Shown here piece by piece: positions 30,863-40,543 of a stretch of 64,000 nucleotides of DNA. Numbering within the stretch: the first letter of the stretch is position 1; the number at the start of each line of letters is the position of its first letter. The notes under the pieces are model-generated. The model worked only from the letters and a program-made list of their open reading frames with translations, ran no database searches and was not told where the DNA came from. This stretch comes from JAVBOO01 sp031550435 (GTDB taxonomy: Bacteria > Bacillota > Clostridia > Lachnospirales > WRAX01): NCBI GenBank assembly GCA_031550435.1, contig JAVBOO010000018.1:62001-126000 (forward strand). Reading direction: 5' to 3'. Made by a program: the position numbers and the translations under genes.

Positions 30863-31891
30863 TTGTTTACACGCGACATGGGAATAGATCTCGGAACGGC
30901 CAACACGATAGTAATCGTGAAGAATAAGGGCATAGTCGTAAACGAACCGAGCGTTGTGGCTGTCAGCACAACGTCAAGACAGGTGCTTGCTGTCGGCGAC
31001 GAGGCGAAGCAGATGATAGGAAGAACACCCGGCAATATTGTTGCCATACGCCCGATGAAGGACGGAGTTATCGCCGACTTTTCTACTACCCAGGCCATGC
31101 TTAAATATTTTATTAATAAAGCGTCTGAAGGCTCATTCTTTGCGTCAAGCCCAAGAGTCGTTGTATGTGTTCCTTCAGGAGTGACCGAGGTCGAAAAGCG
31201 CGCGGTTATCGAAGCGACTATAGCCGGAGGAGCCAAGGAACGCAATGCCTATCTTATCGAGGAGCCTATGGCTGCAGCTATAGGAGCGGGGCTGCCCGTA
31301 AACGAGCCGACGGGGAACATGGTTGTCGATATAGGCGGCGGTACATCGGAAGTTGCGGTAATATCTTTGAGCGGAATAGTAACGAGCAAGTCTTTGCGAG
31401 TTGCCGGAGACGAAATCGACGAATATATCATCAATTATATTAAGAAGGAATATTCTCTTGCGATAGGAGAACGGACTGCCGAGAACATAAAAATTAAGAT
31501 CGGTTGCGTATACGGAGCCGACAAGCGAATAAAAATGGAAGTAAGGGGAAGAGACTTAATAACCGGTCTTCCCAAGACGATTGAAATCAATCAGGCCGAA
31601 GTGCTTGTGGCAATTTCCGAGCCCGTAAACTCAATAATCGACGCCGTTAAATACACGCTTGATAAAACCCCGCCGGAGTTAGCTTCAGATGTTATGGAGG
31701 CGGGAATAATGCTTACAGGCGGCGGCGCAATGTTAGGAAGCCTTGATGAGCTTATATCCGCGGAGACAGGCATAGACGTTCACATTGCCGATGAACCGCT
31801 TAACTGCGTTGCTCTCGGAACAAGCGTTGTGCTTGAAAACTATTCGACGCTCAGCAACGTGCTTATAACGACGAGCAAGCTGAGAATGTAA
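30863..31891 (+). CDS. mreB: Rod-shape-determining actin homologue MreB
   Basis: 342 residues. Actin-fold motifs: phosphate-1 GIDLGTANT, EEPMAAAIGAGL, phosphate-2 VVDIGGGTSEVAV and adenosine loop MLTGGGAML. MreB filaments move along the membrane and guide lateral wall synthesis with MreC, MreD, RodA and PBP2, all encoded next. The start is TTG 30863 (MFTRDMGIDLG), 8 nt after GGGAGG (30849-30854); an in-frame ATG at 30878 would cut the conserved start. Confidence 0.95.
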   Translation: MFTRDMGIDLGTANTIVIVKNKGIVVNEPSVVAVSTTSRQVLAVGDEAKQMIGRTPGNIVAIRPMKDGVIADFSTTQAMLKYFINKASEGSFFASSPRVVVCVPSGVTEVEKRAVIEATIAGGAKERNAYLIEEPMAAAIGAGLPVNEPTGNMVVDIGGGTSEVAVISLSGIVTSKSLRVAGDEIDEYIINYIKKEYSLAIGERTAENIKIKIGCVYGADKRIKMEVRGRDLITGLPKTIEINQAEVLVAISEPVNSIIDAVKYTLDKTPPELASDVMEAGIMLTGGGAMLGSLDELISAETGIDVHIADEPLNCVALGTSVVLENYSTLSNVLITTSKLRM

Positions 31892-31925
31892 GCTAATTAT
31901 TCCGGTTTTGGAAACGGTGGTTATA

Positions 31926-32771
31926 TTGAAATTTCTTGAGAGGCACAAGAAGGCATTTTTTGTGTCTTTAGTTGCGGTATGTATTGTAACGATTGCAATA
32001 ACTGTGAGTTATCAGGTGAATCCGGGGGCGGTAAACAGCGCCGCCGGCTTTCTGCTGTCTCCGATACAGCGCGCTTTTACGGGAGCCGTAAACTGGATAG
32101 GCGATAAGACTCATGCCGTTTTTAATCTCGGCTCGATAGTTTTGGAAAACGAACGGCTCAGAGAAGAGGCCGAGGCGCTTCGCATCGAGAACTCGAGGCT
32201 TAAGCAGGTTGACAAGGAAAACGAACGTTTGTCGGAACTTTTGGAGGTAGACAGGAAATATATAGTATATCCGAAGGTCGGGGCGACGGTTATCGCGAAG
32301 GATCCCGGAAACTGGTATAATACTTTCCTTGTTGACAAGGGAACAAAGGACGGCATTGAGAAAAACATGGCCGTGCTCGGAGCCGGCGGTTTGATAGGGC
32401 GCATATCGGAAGCGAACTACAATTATTCCAAAGTGCTGTCGGTTATCGACGATATGTCCGGAGTAGCGGCAAAAAGCGCGAGAACGGACGACACGGGCTA
32501 TCTCAAGGGTGACACGTATCTGATGTCCGAAGGGCTGTGCAGGATGGAGTTTATAGATGCCGAGTCGGAAATGGCGGTCGGAGACGAGATTGTCACGTCA
32601 CATTTATCGGATACTTATCCCGCGGGCATAACAATCGGTTATATTACCGAGATCAGGCTTGACGCTATCGGCACGAAAGTTGCCATAGTGAAGCCGAACA
32701 TAGATTTCAAGCATTTGGAAACTGTTCTCATTATTAAGCAGGTATTCGACAAAAGCACGGACAGTGAATAA
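31926..32771 (+). CDS. mreC: Rod-shape-determining protein MreC
   Basis: 281 residues. One N-terminal membrane helix (KAFFVSLVAVCIVTIAITVS), a coiled coil (ENERLREEAEALRIENSRLK) and a beta-rich periplasm-type domain (VIAKDPGNWYNTFLVDKGTK, GLIGRISEANYNYSKVLSVI, FKHLETVLII). MreC links MreB filaments with PBP2. Start TTG 31926 gives MLKFLERHKK; GGTGG lies 5 nt before. In-frame GTG 31917 and TTG 31908 are possible but have no better site. Confidence 0.92.
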   Translation: MKFLERHKKAFFVSLVAVCIVTIAITVSYQVNPGAVNSAAGFLLSPIQRAFTGAVNWIGDKTHAVFNLGSIVLENERLREEAEALRIENSRLKQVDKENERLSELLEVDRKYIVYPKVGATVIAKDPGNWYNTFLVDKGTKDGIEKNMAVLGAGGLIGRISEANYNYSKVLSVIDDMSGVAAKSARTDDTGYLKGDTYLMSEGLCRMEFIDAESEMAVGDEIVTSHLSDTYPAGITIGYITEIRLDAIGTKVAIVKPNIDFKHLETVLIIKQVFDKSTDSE

Positions 32772-32802
32772 GTTCTTGCTTGAAGTGATTTAAGGAGCGG
32801 CC

Positions 32803-33309
32803 TTGCGAGTTATTACGGTTATACTTGTGTTTATACTTAACTTTATTTTGCAGAGCACTGTGTTTTTGCACGCATCGGTGTTCGAGGTGCGCCCGAATAC
32901 CGCGATTGTGCTTATTGTGTGTTTCGCGTTCATAAGAACCGATATCGAAGGCGCAATAATCGGATTTTTTGCGGGACTGCTCTACGACATGATTTTTTGC
33001 AATTTCATAGGGTTTAACGCGCTGGCGTATGCGACGATAGGTTTTTTGTGCGGGAAGCCGTTTAAAGATTATTTCAGGGAAAATTTTTTGTTTCCCGTAT
33101 TGCTTACGGCGGTATCCGCATTTTGTTACGAGACGATACTTTATTTCACGCACTTTATGCTGTTTGGAAAAACGGATACATCGTATTATATGACGAGGAC
33201 AATACTTCCGTCTTCGTTGTATACGACTATTTGCGCTTTTCCTTGTTATTGGCTTGTGCTCAAGCTGAACGCGGCTCTTGAGAAACACGAGAAAAAGAGA
33301 CGGGTGTGA
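32803..33309 (+). CDS. mreD: Rod-shape-determining protein MreD
   Basis: 168 residues with about five membrane helices (VITVILVFILNFILQSTVFL, ITGFFAGLLYDMIF-like segment, LFPVLLTAVSAFCYETILYF). The FFAGLLYDMI signature is typical of MreD. It is part of the elongasome. The start is TTG 32803, 5 nt after AAGGAG (32792-32797). Its stop overlaps or abuts the PBP2 start. Confidence 0.92.
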   Translation: MRVITVILVFILNFILQSTVFLHASVFEVRPNTAIVLIVCFAFIRTDIEGAIIGFFAGLLYDMIFCNFIGFNALAYATIGFLCGKPFKDYFRENFLFPVLLTAVSAFCYETILYFTHFMLFGKTDTSYYMTRTILPSSLYTTICAFPCYWLVLKLNAALEKHEKKRRV

Positions 33310-33311
33310 GT

Positions 33312-35855
33312 ATGGAAGAACGGACGATAAGAGATTATTTGCTGAGCGTATGGAGGTTTCTTACGAACAGGGTGTCAATTGTTATAGTTTTGACTGTCCT
33401 CTGCTTTTATTTGCTTACGCTCAGACTCTTCGAGCTTCAAATAGTAAACGGAGACATGTACCAAAAACAGGCAAAGGAAAACATCACAAAAGACATACCC
33501 ATCAGCGCTCAGAGAGGGCAAATCTACGATAAATTCGGCAGGCCTCTGGCCGTAAACGAGGTAATATACAGTATTAAAGTCGATACAAGCGTTAAACCGA
33601 AGAATGCCGTACAGATTTATACCCGTTTTGTTGAACTGACCGAGAAAAACGGCGAAAAAATCGACGTAGACTTTCCGATTACCGATACAAAGCCGTATGA
33701 ATTCACATACGCGACCGAGCAGCGCCGCGAATGGTGGAAGCGCAACATGGATATGTCGGAGAAGCTCACGGCGCAGGAATGTATCGACTATCTTCGCGAG
33801 TTTTATGAGTTGCCCGAGGATATGCCGGAAGAGCGCGCATGGAAAATTATTGCTCTTATGTCGGCGGTTTATATGGAGCGGTACAACATGAATCACCTCA
33901 CGGTCTGTCTTAACGTAAGCCGCTCAACCGTTACAGCCATAGAGGAGCACAGCCCCGACTACCCCGGACTTTACGTAAGTCCCGACTATCTGAGGCACTA
34001 TCCGGAGGGGAAACTGTTATCGCACGTAATCGGCTATACGGGAAGAATAAGCGCCGACGAACTCGAACGATACAAAGATCTCGGTTATACGGCCGATGAC
34101 AAGGTCGGGAAAACGGGAATCGAAAAAGCTTTTGAGCTGCAGCTTGGCGGAACCGACGGCGAGATTACGGCAGAAATCGGACCGGACGGGCGAAGAGTAG
34201 GAACATTGGGCGAGCAGCCGACCGTGCCCGGAGACAACGTTGTGTTGACGATTGACAGGGATTTGCAGGAGAAGTCCGCACAAATCCTTGAGAAATATAT
34301 AAAACAGATACTTATCAATAAGCTGGAGGGCAAGTCCGCGAAAGAAGCGGCATATACAGAAAGAGATTTGCTTATTTCTATGACGAAGGCTCAGAATATA
34401 TCCGTAAAGAAAATCATGGAATCGGGAGAAGAAAGCCTGAGTTTTACAATACGTGAATATGTCGAGAAAAACAGCGGCATTGATTTGGCCGATGAGAAGT
34501 ATATGGAAAAGGCGACATTGTTTATAGCCGACAGTATTGAAAAGAATAATATCAGTGCCTCGCGGATGATACTCGCTATGTACGAGCAGGGCGTTATAAC
34601 GCTGACTGACGATGAAATATCGAGATTACAGTCGGGCAGGGAAGCAACAAAGCAGCTTTTGATACGTAAGGTTTACGAAGACGAGATAACGCCGCAAAAA
34701 GCGAATCTAATGCCGGCGACAGGCTCGGCAGTCGTGGTCGACACGGCGACAGGCTCGGTTCTTGCCGCAGCTTCATATCCGAGCTATGACAATAACGAGC
34801 TTGCAAACGTGTTTAACAACGAATACTATGCCGCTTTGATGAACGACCCGACAACGCCGATGGTCAACCGCCCGTTTACGGAGCCGAGGCCGCCGGGCTC
34901 GACGTTTAAAATGCTGACAGGTATCGCCGGGCTCGAAAACGGAGTTATTTCTCCTCAGACGACAATTTACGATAAGGGTATATTTACGGATGCGGGACAG
35001 CCGTACGCGAAGTGCCGTCCTTCATCGGGAGCGGGGGGTTATCACGGTGCGGTTAACGTAGTCGACGCACTCAAGGTGTCGTGTAACTACTTCTTTTATG
35101 ATGTAGGCTATAGACTCGGCAATACGAAACTGGGCAGCAAGTTCGAAGGAATCGCGAAACTCAATAAGGTTATGACGGATTTTGGGCTGGGGGACAGAAC
35201 CGGGGTCGAAATCGGCGAGCTGTACGACAGCTATCCGGACGATTTGTTGAAGGTTTCGAGTCCGGAGTATAAGGAGTTTCAGGAGACTTCGTATGACCCG
35301 AATGCGACGACATCACAGACGGGTTGGGTTGACGGCGATACGATACGAACGGCAATCGGTCAGGGGTATAATAACTACACCTGCGCAAGCATGGTAAAAT
35401 ATATAGCGACGCTTGCAAACAAAGGCGCAAGATTTCAACTTCACCTAACGCAAAAACTCGAATCGTCCGACGGTAATACTATAAGCACGTTTGAACCCAA
35501 TCTGGAAAAAGTCGTCGACGTTAAGCCCGAGAATATGAACGCAATACTTGAGGGAATGAAAGCTGTTACTACAAAGCAGGGAGGCACCGCCTACGGAATT
35601 TTTTCAAATTTCCCCATAACCGTCGGAGGTAAAACAGGAACGGCGGAGCAGGGTAAGGCTTTCGCGCATACTACGTTTGGCGGGTTTGCTCCTTTTGAAG
35701 ACCCGCAGGTCGCTGTATTTGTAATCATACCGTTCGGTGACACTCTGACAATGTCAGGCCCTGCGACACAGGTGGCCAGAGACATTTTGGCGGAGTATTT
35801 CGGGCTCAATACGGTACCGGAGCCTTCAAAACTGACGAATGAGCTCGCAAGATAA
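33312..35855 (+). CDS. mrdA: Class B penicillin-binding protein 2 (elongation transpeptidase)
   Basis: 847 residues. N-terminal membrane helix (residues ~20-40), dimerisation domain (QRGQIYDKFGRPLA), and transpeptidase domain with Ser530 in PGSTFK (SxxK), SCN in KVSCNYFFYD and KTG in VGGKTGTAEQG. It crosslinks lateral-wall peptidoglycan with the glycosyltransferase RodA. About 140 residues (~328-466, helical, Glu/Lys-rich) are inserted at the start of the transpeptidase domain, which explains the length beyond ~630 of proteobacterial PBP2; large inserts here are known in Clostridia. Start ATG 33312; GTG 33306 overlapping the mreD stop is possible. Confidence 0.93.
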   Translation: MEERTIRDYLLSVWRFLTNRVSIVIVLTVLCFYLLTLRLFELQIVNGDMYQKQAKENITKDIPISAQRGQIYDKFGRPLAVNEVIYSIKVDTSVKPKNAVQIYTRFVELTEKNGEKIDVDFPITDTKPYEFTYATEQRREWWKRNMDMSEKLTAQECIDYLREFYELPEDMPEERAWKIIALMSAVYMERYNMNHLTVCLNVSRSTVTAIEEHSPDYPGLYVSPDYLRHYPEGKLLSHVIGYTGRISADELERYKDLGYTADDKVGKTGIEKAFELQLGGTDGEITAEIGPDGRRVGTLGEQPTVPGDNVVLTIDRDLQEKSAQILEKYIKQILINKLEGKSAKEAAYTERDLLISMTKAQNISVKKIMESGEESLSFTIREYVEKNSGIDLADEKYMEKATLFIADSIEKNNISASRMILAMYEQGVITLTDDEISRLQSGREATKQLLIRKVYEDEITPQKANLMPATGSAVVVDTATGSVLAAASYPSYDNNELANVFNNEYYAALMNDPTTPMVNRPFTEPRPPGSTFKMLTGIAGLENGVISPQTTIYDKGIFTDAGQPYAKCRPSSGAGGYHGAVNVVDALKVSCNYFFYDVGYRLGNTKLGSKFEGIAKLNKVMTDFGLGDRTGVEIGELYDSYPDDLLKVSSPEYKEFQETSYDPNATTSQTGWVDGDTIRTAIGQGYNNYTCASMVKYIATLANKGARFQLHLTQKLESSDGNTISTFEPNLEKVVDVKPENMNAILEGMKAVTTKQGGTAYGIFSNFPITVGGKTGTAEQGKAFAHTTFGGFAPFEDPQVAVFVIIPFGDTLTMSGPATQVARDILAEYFGLNTVPEPSKLTNELAR

Positions 35856-35986
35856 GCGCTTCCCCGCCCGTCAGCGTTCAGCCGGGCTTAAACGGACAAA
35901 GAGCTCAGTGAAGGCGGCCGCAAAAGCAAGCGCCGAACAGGCGGCATAAAAAAGCAGAAACGATAATTTTGTTAGGAGAAGTATTG

Positions 35987-36673
35987 ATGAAAGACGAAAA
36001 CTATGTAATATTCAAAGCCAGAAAAGACGGAATACTGGTGATTTTATCCGAAGAATGCAGTTTTATCGTACTTTGTACCGCACTGAAAAAAAAGGCGGCG
36101 GAGGCGGCAAGCTTCTTTTCGGACGCCAAGACAGCCATAACGTTTTCGGGTAGAAAGCTCAGCGAGCGCGAGGAAATCGAACTTGTCAATATTTTTCATG
36201 AAGTGACCGATTTGAATATTACATTCGTAAGCTCTCAGGGAAATGCCGTAGAGAAAAAATCATCAAAGCCGTCCGAGGGGGCAAAAACGGCGGTTATCGA
36301 CCGCACAAACCTTTCGGCCGACGAGAATGTGACGTATTTTCACAGGGGCTCTCTGCGTTCCGGCCAGTCGATAAGCTATACGGGCTCTGTTGTCCTGTAC
36401 GGTGATCTTAACCCGGGAGCCGAGATTATCGCGGAAGGAAACATTGTGATACTGGGTTACGCAAAAGGGCTTGTTCATGCCGGGTGCAGCGGCAACAAAG
36501 ATTGCTATGTTTTCGCGCTTAATTTGCAGCCGACTCAGCTGAGAATCGCCGATCAGATATCTCTTGTTTCGTCCGATGCGGTTTCAAAGCTGAAGGTCAG
36601 AACGGAGCCGAGACCGACAGTGGCGTTTATATTGGGCGAAGAAATTGTTATAGATATTAAAGAAAAATTCTGA
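35987..36673 (+). CDS. minC: Septum site-determining protein MinC
   Basis: 228 residues. The C-terminal MinC domain is clear: HRGSLRSGQSISYTGSVVLY, GDLNPGAEIIAEGNIVILGY, KGLVHAGCSGN, LQPTQLRIADQI, a right-handed beta-helix that binds MinD. The N-terminal ~105 residues are the FtsZ-antagonist domain. MinC stops FtsZ assembly away from midcell. ATG 35987 has AGGAGA upstream; the longer frame from 35969 is not supported. First gene of minC-minD-minE. Confidence 0.93.
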   Translation: MKDENYVIFKARKDGILVILSEECSFIVLCTALKKKAAEAASFFSDAKTAITFSGRKLSEREEIELVNIFHEVTDLNITFVSSQGNAVEKKSSKPSEGAKTAVIDRTNLSADENVTYFHRGSLRSGQSISYTGSVVLYGDLNPGAEIIAEGNIVILGYAKGLVHAGCSGNKDCYVFALNLQPTQLRIADQISLVSSDAVSKLKVRTEPRPTVAFILGEEIVIDIKEKF

Positions 36674-36787
36674 TATTAATGTTGTGTTTTATCTGTATTT
36701 AATGTAAACTTTTTAGGATAAAGCCGCAGGAATTGTTTTGACCGTTATTTTGCGGATTGTACGAAAGAAACCCCGGGGGGAAAACTA

Positions 36788-37579
36788 ATGAGTGAAGTAA
36801 TAGTAATTACATCCGGTAAGGGCGGAGTCGGGAAAACGACTACTACCGCGAATATCGGTACCGGTCTGGCAATAAGAGACAAGCGCGTTGTTTTGATAGA
36901 CGCGGATATCGGCCTCAGAAATCTTGATGTTGTAATGGGTTTGGAGAACAGGATAGTTTACGACCTTGTTGATGTTATCGAAGGCAACTGCAGGTTAAAG
37001 CAGGCGCTTATTAAGGATAAACGTTACCAGAGTCTTTTTCTTCTTCCCGCGGCTCAGACGAGGGACAAAAACGCGGTGAGCCCCGAGCAGATGCAGAAAT
37101 TGTGCGACGCGCTCAGAGAAGAGTTTGACTTTATTATCATAGACTGCCCGGCAGGTATAGAACAGGGTTTTAAAAACGCGATTGCAGGCGCCGACAGGGC
37201 AATAATCGTTACAACTCCCGAAGTATCCGCGGTCAGAGATGCCGACAGAATAATCGGCTTGTCGGAAGCGGAGGGAATAACCGATTTAAGGCTTGTCCTT
37301 AACAGGATAAGACCCGATATGGTTAAGCGCGGAGATATGATGGCGCTTGAAGACGTTAAGGAAATTCTCGCCATAGAAGTACTCGGAATCGTGCCGGACG
37401 ACGAGAGCATTGTCGTTTCGACCAATAGAGGCGAACCTGCGGTTTCCGACCCGAATTCAAGGGCGGGCGCGGCTTACAGAAATATAACCGGCCGCATTAT
37501 GGGGGAAGAAATTCCTTTGATGGATTTAACCGAGAATAAAGGCTTTTTCTCGAAATTGGCAGGACTATTCAAAAAATAG
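36788..37579 (+). CDS. minD: Septum site-determining ATPase MinD
   Basis: 263 residues. Deviant Walker A (SGKGGVGKTTTTANI), switch II region VLIDADIGLRNLDVVMGLEN, DFIIIDCPAGIEQGF and a C-terminal amphipathic helix (FFSKLAGLFKK) that anchors the ATP form to the membrane. It recruits MinC and is driven off by MinE. ATG 36788 with GGGGGGAAAA upstream; 114 bp after minC. Confidence 0.96.
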   Translation: MSEVIVITSGKGGVGKTTTTANIGTGLAIRDKRVVLIDADIGLRNLDVVMGLENRIVYDLVDVIEGNCRLKQALIKDKRYQSLFLLPAAQTRDKNAVSPEQMQKLCDALREEFDFIIIDCPAGIEQGFKNAIAGADRAIIVTTPEVSAVRDADRIIGLSEAEGITDLRLVLNRIRPDMVKRGDMMALEDVKEILAIEVLGIVPDDESIVVSTNRGEPAVSDPNSRAGAAYRNITGRIMGEEIPLMDLTENKGFFSKLAGLFKK

Positions 37580-37594
37580 GGGGGAGCGAGTTTA

Positions 37595-37867
37595 ATGGAC
37601 CTGTTCCGTTGGTTTAACAAGAAGACTGAATCAAAAGATCTTGCTAAGTCAAGGCTTAAGCTCATGCTTGTTCAAGACAGGCTTAACTGTTCAACTCAGC
37701 TTCTGGAGATGCTTAAGTCGGATATACTGAAGGTAATATCGAATTATATGGAGATCGACGAAGAAGGACTTGACATACAAATAACACAAAACAACGAGGA
37801 CGGCGGAAACGGCTTGCCGATGCTATATGCAAATATTCCGATAAAGAGTATGAAAAAAGGCAAATAA
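37595..37867 (+). CDS. minE: Cell division topological specificity factor MinE
   Basis: 90 residues. N-terminal membrane-targeting stretch (MDLFRWFNKK), the anti-MinCD region (SRLKLMLVQDRLN) and dimerisation domain (LKSDILKVISNYMEIDEEGL, YANIPIK). It stimulates MinD ATPase so MinCD oscillates or clears from midcell. ATG 37595, 15 bp after minD. Presence of MinE means an oscillating Min system rather than the DivIVA-only type of Bacillus. Confidence 0.95.
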   Translation: MDLFRWFNKKTESKDLAKSRLKLMLVQDRLNCSTQLLEMLKSDILKVISNYMEIDEEGLDIQITQNNEDGGNGLPMLYANIPIKSMKKGK

Positions 37868-37924
37868 CGTTGCGTAAAACGCGGCAGTTACGGGCAATTT
37901 GTTCATGTTTACAGAGGTTCACGA

Positions 37925-39049
37925 ATGCATACAAAACGGATTTATAAAAATTTTGACAAAATGCTTGCGGCGCTGGTTATCCTGGTTGCCGTATTCGGCG
38001 TTGTAGTTGTCGGCAGCTCGACTGGGCTCGGGAAGGGTGTTGTTTCGACCGAGTTTAAAATGCAGATCGTGTGGCTGGTTACGGGCATAGGAATAATGGC
38101 GGCAGCGTCTTTTGTAAACTATGAGTTTATTTGTAAGTTTTTTATTCCTATATATATAACGAATACAGTTTTGCTTATCGGCGCGCTTATACAGGGGCGC
38201 TTAATGCACTATAAGGTTTACAGGACGCTTGGAATCGGAGCTGTCAGCATCGTCCCGTCCGAATTTTCGAAAATATTTATGATAATAGTGCTTGCGGTGC
38301 TGTTAGATATGCTCAGAGACAAGATAAGCAAGTTTCCGTATTTCTGTATGATAATCGGTCTGACTCTTTTGCCGGCGGGATTGATACTGATCGAACCTTC
38401 TCTATCTGCAAGTATGGTTACCGTTTTTATCTGCATAGTAATGCTTTATGTGGCAAAGCTGAAATATAGGTACTTCATTATCGGGCTTCTCATACTCATA
38501 CCGCTTGTAACCGTCGTCGTATATGATGTAAACTCAGATAACCCGCTGCTGCTGGATAAGCTTAAAGATTATCAACGAACCAGAATCGACACGTTTTTCA
38601 ATCCGGAGCCGGATTCCGCGGAATACTACCAGTCACATCAGTCAATAAAGGCTATAGGCTCCGGTCAGCTGACAGGCAAAGGCCTATTTAAAAATGAGGT
38701 CAGTGTGCCTTGGGCCGAGACGGATTTTGTGTTTTCAACCGTTGGTTCGGAGTTCGGCTTTGTCGGTTCGACGGCTGTTTTGGCCGCGATGCTCTTAATC
38801 GTGATAAAATGCCTTTTAACCGCGTGGAGAAGCGATACGTTTATCGGGCGGTTGATTGCTTCCGGCTGCGCTTCGATGATTGCCTTTCAGACATTTGTGC
38901 ATGTCGGGGTTACGACGGGGCTCTTGCCCGTAACCGGTATCACGTTTCCGTTCCTTTCTTCGGGCGGAAGCTCTGTTTGGGTAAGCTTCGCCTGTATCGG
39001 GCTTGTGATAAACGTCGGAATGACAAAAACAAAGAGTATGTTTGAGTAG
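37925..39049 (+). CDS. rodA: Peptidoglycan glycosyltransferase RodA (SEDS family)
   Basis: 374 residues with about ten membrane helices. SEDS motifs: YHQSIKAIGSGQLTGKG-like stretch (SHQSIKAIGSGQLTGKGLF), VPWAETDFVFSTVGSEFGFV and LLPVTGITFPFLSSGGSSVW. RodA polymerises glycan strands from lipid II and pairs with PBP2. Its position after mre-PBP2-min agrees with RodA rather than FtsW. Confidence 0.93.
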   Translation: MHTKRIYKNFDKMLAALVILVAVFGVVVVGSSTGLGKGVVSTEFKMQIVWLVTGIGIMAAASFVNYEFICKFFIPIYITNTVLLIGALIQGRLMHYKVYRTLGIGAVSIVPSEFSKIFMIIVLAVLLDMLRDKISKFPYFCMIIGLTLLPAGLILIEPSLSASMVTVFICIVMLYVAKLKYRYFIIGLLILIPLVTVVVYDVNSDNPLLLDKLKDYQRTRIDTFFNPEPDSAEYYQSHQSIKAIGSGQLTGKGLFKNEVSVPWAETDFVFSTVGSEFGFVGSTAVLAAMLLIVIKCLLTAWRSDTFIGRLIASGCASMIAFQTFVHVGVTTGLLPVTGITFPFLSSGGSSVWVSFACIGLVINVGMTKTKSMFE

Positions 39050-39130
39050 CCATATACAAAACGCATACATTTTCATGGCATGCATAAGCTTCGGATACAA
39101 ATCATCTCTTACTGTGAATTGAGGTGTTTT

Positions 39131-39529
39131 ATGAATATCGCACTTGTTGCGCACGATAATAAAAAAATACTTATGGAAAACCTGTGTATCGCTTACCGTC
39201 ACATATTGAGCAAGCATACACTTTTTGCAACGGGGTCTACGGGCAAGATTGTCGAGGACGCGACTAACCTTCAGGTTAACAAATATCTTGCGGGGCATCT
39301 CGGCGGGGAACAGCAGCTTGGAGTACAAATTGCCCATAACGACATCGACCTTGTGATATTTCTTGTTGATCCGATTTCGAAAAAGTTTTATGAGCCAACG
39401 CTTGACGGAGCGCTGCATTTGTGCGAAATACACAATATTCCTCTGGCCACGAATCTTGCGACGGCGGAAGCGCTGCTGCTCGGTCTCGACAGAGGAGATC
39501 TGAACTGGAGAGAGGTAGCGAAAGGTTAG
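39131..39529 (+). CDS. mgsA: Methylglyoxal synthase (active-site variant)
   Basis: 132 residues, family-typical. IALVAHDNKK (first catalytic Asp kept), LFATGSTGKIVED (phosphate binding), VIFLVDPISK and IPLATNLATAE. MgsA converts dihydroxyacetone phosphate to methylglyoxal and phosphate, a bypass in glycolysis. The usual GGDQQ, whose Asp is catalytic in the E. coli enzyme (Asp71), reads GGEQQ here, and the Asp of the PDV/HEPD region (Asp101) has no clear match (YEPTLDGAL). Activity may be changed. ATG 39131 with GAGGTG upstream; an earlier in-frame start at 39080 lacks a site. Confidence 0.9.
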   Translation: MNIALVAHDNKKILMENLCIAYRHILSKHTLFATGSTGKIVEDATNLQVNKYLAGHLGGEQQLGVQIAHNDIDLVIFLVDPISKKFYEPTLDGALHLCEIHNIPLATNLATAEALLLGLDRGDLNWREVAKG

Positions 39530-39593
39530 CCGGTAAAACAAAAGTGAAGAGTCAAAAGGATAAGTAGCGTAAGACAGAAATGAAAGGACAGAA

Positions 39594-40481
39594 ATGAAAG
39601 ATTATATACTGAGAACAACTGCTTTCAACAACTCGGCAAGGGCGTTTTTTGCCGTAACAACCGGGCTTGCCGAAGAAGCGAGAAAAACACACGGTTTAAG
39701 ACCGACTGCGGCAGCTGCGCTTTCAAGGGTATTGACCGCTTCGGCCATTCTTTCTTGTACACTTAAGAACGAAAACGACAAAATGACGATAGCGATAAAG
39801 GGCGAAGGCCCGCTCGGCTCGATTGTGGTCAGTTCGAACTCGTCAAGAAACGTTAAGGGTTATGTACACAATCCCTATTGTGAACTTCCTCTTAAAGAAA
39901 ACGGGAAGCTTAACGTCAGAGAAGCCGTCGGATCAGGCACACTGAGCATAATACGCGATATGGGGCTGAAAGAGCCGTATGTCGGCAAAATAAACCTTGT
40001 TTCCGGCGAGATAGCGGACGATTTGACATATTATTTCGCTAAATCCGAGCAGATACCGACATCGGTTGCCCTCGGAGAGATAATCGACACGGATTGCAGT
40101 GTTAAAGCGGCGGGAGGCTTCGTAATTCAACTTTTGCCGGGGACAGATGCCTATGTCGGAGATATGATACACGAGAAGCTTACGACGCTGCCGGCACTGT
40201 CCGCAATGTATGCGGACGGAGCTCGTCCCGAGGATATCGCGGAACTTGTTTTGGGTGATTTCGGTTATGAAATAACGGAAAAATACGAAACGAAGTATTT
40301 GTGCGATTGCAGCAGGGAAAAAACAGAGCGCAGCCTTTTAAGCATAGGCGCGGAGGATTTGCGCAACATATATGCGGAAGACAAAAAAGCCGAACTGGTT
40401 TGCCATTTTTGCAACAAGAAATACCGGTTTGACGAAGAGGATTTAAAAAGACTTTGCAAAGCGGCCGGAATAGAATTATAA
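39594..40481 (+). CDS. hslO: Redox-regulated chaperone Hsp33
   Basis: 295 residues. N-terminal substrate-binding domain (KGEGPLGSIVVSSNSSRNVK, GYVHNP, SGEIADDLTYYFAKSEQIPT) and the C-terminal zinc switch with CDC (YLCDCSREK) and CxxC (VCHFCNKKY). Oxidation of these cysteines releases zinc and activates the holdase. Acts in the cytoplasm under oxidative unfolding stress. 64 bp after mgsA, probably the end of this gene block. Confidence 0.95.
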   Translation: MKDYILRTTAFNNSARAFFAVTTGLAEEARKTHGLRPTAAAALSRVLTASAILSCTLKNENDKMTIAIKGEGPLGSIVVSSNSSRNVKGYVHNPYCELPLKENGKLNVREAVGSGTLSIIRDMGLKEPYVGKINLVSGEIADDLTYYFAKSEQIPTSVALGEIIDTDCSVKAAGGFVIQLLPGTDAYVGDMIHEKLTTLPALSAMYADGARPEDIAELVLGDFGYEITEKYETKYLCDCSREKTERSLLSIGAEDLRNIYAEDKKAELVCHFCNKKYRFDEEDLKRLCKAAGIEL

Positions 40482-40543
40482 CAAACACAAATCAATAAAA
40501 CCATAATACAGAGACGGCATCAAACACAAACGGGAGGATAACT

